From Antiquaquibacter metalliresistens (GTDB lineage Bacteria > Actinomycetota > Actinomycetes > Actinomycetales > Microbacteriaceae): a DNA stretch of 64,000 bases. Made by a program: the position numbers and the translations under genes. Below the pieces are notes generated by a model that was not told the DNA's origin, ran no database searches, and saw nothing but the letters and a program-made list of their open reading frames with translations. Below are positions 60,932 to 64,000 of this stretch, piece by piece (the first letter of the stretch is position 1; each line of letters begins with the position of its first letter). Where the stretch lies: contig NZ_JARGEM010000002.1 of NCBI RefSeq assembly GCF_029211225.1, positions 465,120 to 529,119 on the forward strand, written 5' to 3'.

Positions 60932-62209
60932 TCAACCCTCGGCCAGCAGTGCGTCGATCTGCTCCGCGGCCTTGGTGAGGGCATCCTTCACCGAGACCGT
61001 GCCCTCGAACGCGGGCGTGAGCTCCGTGTTGAGGATGCCGTCGACCTCGGCGCCGCCCGTGATCGCCAGGCGTGCGCGCGCGGTGGCCAGCTGCTCGGTG
61101 AACACCGAGAGGTAGGGCATGAGCTCCACCTGCTGGTCGCCGAGCGCCTGGATCACGGTGAGCTGACCGGTCGGCACGAGGGCCAGCTGGAACTCCTCGG
61201 ACTGGGTGAACCGGATGAACTCGAGCGCGGCATCCTGGTACTTCGACGAGGCGGTGAGCACGATGTCCTCGCCGCCGACGACGCTCACCGAACCGCCCGG
61301 GCCCGCGGGCACCGGCGAGTAGATCGGCTCGAAGTCCGGGAACTGGTCGGCCCAGATGCCGTTCATCCACGGGCCGTCCAGGATGTTGGCGTACTGACCA
61401 CCGGGCAGGCCCTCGCTGGTGGGCACCGCCCCCGAGTTGCCGGTGATGCCGGTCGAGATCTGGCCGGCCGCATACAGGTCGACGAGCATCTGGATCGTCT
61501 CGATGTTCTCCGGGCTGTTCAGGTAGCCCGTGGAGACCGTCAGGTCGGGGTCGGCGATGTCGCCGCCGCCCGACCAGATCCACGGCATGAGGTTCCACGC
61601 TCCGAGGCCGCCGTCGGCGAAGGCCATGACGTCGGTGCCCTCGAGGGCGTCCGCCTGGGCGACGAGCTCCTCGAAGGTTGCGGGCGGGGCATCCACCCCG
61701 GCTGCGTCGAGGCCCGCCTGGCTGGAGATCAGCACACGGGTGTTGGTGTCCAGCGGCAGACCCCAGTACTTGCCGTCGTAGAGGTTGGTGGCCAGTACAC
61801 CGGGGTAGGTGGCGTCGGCGAGCTCCTGGAAGTCGTCCATCACATCGGAGAGGGGCACGAGCACGCCGAGGTCGGCGAAGCGCGGCACCCAGCCGAGGTC
61901 CGCGCGCACGAGGTCGGGCAGGGCGTCGCCGGCCGCGCTCGTGGTGAGCTTCTGCAGCAGGTCGTCGTAGGGCACGTCGACGTACTCGACCTTGATGCCC
62001 GGGTGCGCCTCCTCGAAGGCGGGGATCAGGGTGTCGTTGAGCACCTCCTGCTGGGCGGAGTTGCCGCCGTTGCCGTACGAACCCCAGAAGGTGATCGTGT
62101 ACGGGTTCTCGGGAGTGCCGTCCGGTTCGGGAGCGGAGCAGCCCGTCGTCGCGATGGCCACAGCCGCCGCGATGGCTACGGCAGCGCCGAGCCGTGTGGA
62201 ACGCTTCAT
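60932..62209 (-). CDS. Sugar ABC transporter substrate-binding lipoprotein
   Basis: A 425-residue family 1 solute-binding protein: signal peptide with lipobox TTGC (Cys24), then YTITFWGSYGNGG and EEAHPGIKVEYVDVPYDDLLQKL typical of CUT1 binding proteins. GGAGA precedes the ATG. First gene of the glucan operon, divergent from the ROK regulator; ligand likely an isomalto- or other alpha-gluco-oligosaccharide given the GH66 and GH13 partners. Confidence 0.92.
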   Translation of the reverse strand: MKRSTRLGAAVAIAAAVAIATTGCSAPEPDGTPENPYTITFWGSYGNGGNSAQQEVLNDTLIPAFEEAHPGIKVEYVDVPYDDLLQKLTTSAAGDALPDLVRADLGWVPRFADLGVLVPLSDVMDDFQELADATYPGVLATNLYDGKYWGLPLDTNTRVLISSQAGLDAAGVDAPPATFEELVAQADALEGTDVMAFADGGLGAWNLMPWIWSGGGDIADPDLTVSTGYLNSPENIETIQMLVDLYAAGQISTGITGNSGAVPTSEGLPGGQYANILDGPWMNGIWADQFPDFEPIYSPVPAGPGGSVSVVGGEDIVLTASSKYQDAALEFIRFTQSEEFQLALVPTGQLTVIQALGDQQVELMPYLSVFTEQLATARARLAITGGAEVDGILNTELTPAFEGTVSVKDALTKAAEQIDALLAEG

Positions 62210-62384
62210 TGCGATTCTCCAAGTGTGTTTCGGGGAAAAGGACCCGCCGTGGTGCGAGCGGAGCGGTGCATCGGTTATTTCTACGACAAAACTAATCCGC
62301 CTGTCAACACTCGATTTCAGGGGGCAGGGATGCCCGTTTATCTTGATTGACGGAACCAATTCCGTGTGGCACGCTGAGTGAGCC

Positions 62385-63551
62385 ATGGACACGGGAGACA
62401 GCAGCAACCTGCGAATCGCGACCCCGCCGTGGATCACCGACCCCGGCGCCCACCGGGCCGTCGCGCTCGAAGTGCTGCTGCACGGTCCCCTCTCGCGCAG
62501 CGAGATCGCGCGGCGGCTCGACCTCTCCCCGGGCTCGCTCACGCGGCTGAGCGCACCGCTCATCGAGTCCGGGCTGCTCGTCGAAGTGGGCGAGCGCGGC
62601 GACGGCAAGGCGGGCAGGCCGTCGCGTCCGCTCGACGTGGTGCCGGCATCCCGCCACTTCATCGGCATGAAGCTCATGGGCGACCAGGTGCTCGGGGCGG
62701 TCACCGACCTGCGCGCCGAAGTGCTCGGCTCACTGTCCGCGACCCTCACCTCGCAAGAGCCGGATGCCGTCGTCGAGGTCATCGGCCAGATGGCCGAACG
62801 ACTCGCCGCCCTCGTGCCCTCGGTCACCGCACTCGGCATCGGTGTCGGCGGACTGCTCGACGAGCACGGCACCGTGATCAGCGCGCCATTCCTCGGATGG
62901 GAGGGGGTGCCACTCGCCGCGCTCGTGGAGGCGCGCAGCTCCATCCCCACCGTCGTCGCCAACGACCTCGTCGCCTTCACCGAATACGAGCACTGGTTCG
63001 GCGCCGCCCGCGGCCTCGAGAGGTTCGCCGTGATCACCCTCGGCGCGGGCATCGGCTATGGCCTCGTCGCCAACGGCCGCATCGTCGCCAACGAAGACTC
63101 CGGCATCGGCCTCGTCGGCCACTGGCCCATCGACCCCTACGGCCCCGTCTGCCCGGCCGGCCACCGCGGCTGCGCACGCAGCATCATGACCCAGGCCGCG
63201 ATCGTCACCGCCGTCTCCACCGCCCTCGACCGCCCCGTCACCTACGACGAGGCCCTCTCACTCGCCGCCGACGGCGAGGCCGCCGCCCGCCGAGTCGTGG
63301 ATGACGCGGGCCGAGGCCTCGGCAAGCTGCTGGCCGCGGTCGCCAACCTCACCGTGCCGCAGATGATCGTGCTCGGCGGCGAAGGCGTCGGCCTGGTGGA
63401 CGTCGCCCGCGACGCCGTGCGCGCCGGCATGGCCGAAGACCGCGACCCGCGGGCACACGAGATCCCGCTGGTCACGACCACTGGCGACAACACCGAGTGG
63501 TGTCGTGGGGCTGCGGTGATTGCGATTCAGACGTACGTGCTGGGGAGCTGA
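62385..63551 (+). CDS. ROK family transcriptional regulator
   Basis: A 388-residue ROK repressor: winged helix-turn-helix at about residues 25-75 (SRSEIARRLDLSPGSLTRL), then a sugar-kinase-like fold with LGIGVGGLLDEHG and ITLGAGIGYGLV. The zinc motif is degenerate (CPAGHRGCARS). Divergent from the binding-protein operon across 175 AT-richer bases, where it likely binds; expected to sense an intracellular sugar. Confidence 0.9.
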   Translation: MDTGDSSNLRIATPPWITDPGAHRAVALEVLLHGPLSRSEIARRLDLSPGSLTRLSAPLIESGLLVEVGERGDGKAGRPSRPLDVVPASRHFIGMKLMGDQVLGAVTDLRAEVLGSLSATLTSQEPDAVVEVIGQMAERLAALVPSVTALGIGVGGLLDEHGTVISAPFLGWEGVPLAALVEARSSIPTVVANDLVAFTEYEHWFGAARGLERFAVITLGAGIGYGLVANGRIVANEDSGIGLVGHWPIDPYGPVCPAGHRGCARSIMTQAAIVTAVSTALDRPVTYDEALSLAADGEAAARRVVDDAGRGLGKLLAAVANLTVPQMIVLGGEGVGLVDVARDAVRAGMAEDRDPRAHEIPLVTTTGDNTEWCRGAAVIAIQTYVLGS

Positions 63552-63664
63552 GGGGATCCGATAGTCAGCAGCGACCGAATCGCAACCCGGGGTTCACAAG
63601 AACTCTCGCGATCTGCCAGACTCCCAGCACCTGTGATCTGATCGCGGAAAGGAGCGGACCGCCG

Positions 63665-63919
63665 ATGCACTCGCCCGCGATTCCAGCCGCGGTCCTGGTT
63701 CTGCTGCTCGCGGGCTGCGCCGGCGAAACTGAACCCGCCCTCGACCAAACCTGGTCGATCACCTTCGACGATTACGCCGTCGTGATCGGGCTCGACAACG
63801 AGCGGGCATACATCGACGTCTCGCGCGACTTCGGCGGCGAACTGATCGCCGTCTCACTCGAAGATGGCTCCTACCTCTGGAGCCAACTCATATCGCCGGT
63901 GGCGGGCCTTGACCCTTGA
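63665..63919 (+). pseudogene. Lipoprotein gene truncated by IS insertion (PQQ-like propeller start)
   Basis: An 84-codon ORF with AAAGGAG upstream, signal peptide and lipobox LLAGC (Cys18). The mature part contains ISVSLEDGSYLW-like repeats (ELIAVSLEDGSYLWSQ) similar to the first blade of PQQ-type beta-propellers, which are usually 350 or more residues. The reading frame stops at TGA 63917-63919, and that TGA is also the first three bases of the IS end. The ORF is therefore the 5' remnant of a longer gene. Confidence 0.7.
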
Positions 63920-64000
63920 TCGTGGACACGGTGTCGGTTCGGTTATGCCGCTTCCGCGAGGGTAGCGGACGCGGTCGCCGCGTAGGCGGCTTCGTAGGTG
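63917..64000. mobile_element. End of an IS3-family-like insertion sequence (continues outside window)
   Basis: TGATCGTGGACACGGTGTC begins here; read outward on the other strand it ends in CA, as IS3-family ends do. Inside it, on the minus strand, lies the 3' end of a transposase. Only 84 bases are in the window, so family and group are tentative. Confidence 0.65.
63943..64000 (-). CDS. IS3-type transposase, C-terminal fragment
   Basis: On the minus strand the last 18 codons before TAA (63943-63945) read TYEAAYAATASATLAEAA, an ending typical of IS3-family OrfB transposases of actinobacteria (YEAAYAA after the PPAEYE segment). The rest lies beyond the window. Confidence 0.62.
   Translation of the reverse strand, partial: TYEAAYAATASATLAEAA

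Noticed and set aside
62210..62384. Operator for the ROK regulator in the AT-richer gap
   Set aside because: Several AT-rich stretches exist but no convincing palindrome; I leave the site unassigned.

Overview
This window is high-GC chromosomal DNA from an actinobacterium, most likely a member of the Microbacteriaceae. I infer this from the coding style (GTG starts, ATGA/GTGA stop-start overlaps, frequent 'GGATGC/GCATCC' words), the lhr-nei2 pair and the gene families present; no rRNA or other marker is available to confirm it. Nearly all the sequence is coding and no gap without a gene exceeds 300 bases. I saw no tRNA, rRNA, CRISPR array or prophage.

Layout. 1-5141: housekeeping and unassigned genes (3' end of lhr, nei2, a CitE-like lyase, an SGNH hydrolase, two membrane proteins). 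5190-43087: a ~38 kb catabolic island that looks like a steroid ring C/D (HIP) degradation regulon. It holds echA20-ipdA-ipdB-ipdC, fadA6, ipdF, fadE30, three further acyl-CoA dehydrogenases, a second ipdAB pair, a KstR2-like TetR repressor, a FadD3-like CoA ligase, a second thiolase, ten classical SDRs and one extended SDR, three NTF2/SnoaL-fold proteins, an old-yellow-enzyme homologue, a hotdog thioesterase and a complete branched-chain-amino-acid-type ABC transporter (livK, livH, fused livM-livG, livF). 43274-49596: a persulfide/rhodanese block with two CstR-like sensors, thioredoxin, two single rhodaneses, a CoA-disulfide-reductase-rhodanese fusion, DUF4395 and DUF2202 proteins, a multicopper oxidase and a tiny Cys-rich protein. 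49618-53067: divergent glpK and glpD. 53107-63551: a GH51 arabinofuranosidase with a LacI regulator, then an alpha-glucan operon (binding protein, two permeases, GH66, GH13 alpha-glucosidase) beside a ROK regulator. 63665-64000: a lipoprotein gene cut by the end of an IS3-type element that runs out of the window.

The catabolic island is tied together by a repeated 16-bp imperfect palindrome, consensus CCAAGCAANYGCTWGG. I find it 14 times, always between genes and always upstream of island genes (9303 to 43238). One copy lies between the KstR2-like gene and fadD3, which makes that repressor the natural candidate to bind all of them. The island therefore reads as one regulon: import by the Liv transporter, CoA activation by FadD3, beta-oxidation of the propionate side chain by FadE/hydratase/SDR/thiolase enzymes, ring D opening by EchA20, ring C opening by IpdAB, and final beta-oxidation by FadE proteins and FadA6. 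Genes for opening rings A/B (kstD, kshAB, hsaACD) are not in the window, so the cell could take up partly degraded steroid acids, or those genes may lie elsewhere.

The persulfide block carries a second private motif, ATACCCCCGGGGGTAT, in four places. Its two CsoR-family sensors keep both cysteines but lack the copper-binding histidine, which fits persulfide (CstR-type) rather than copper sensing.
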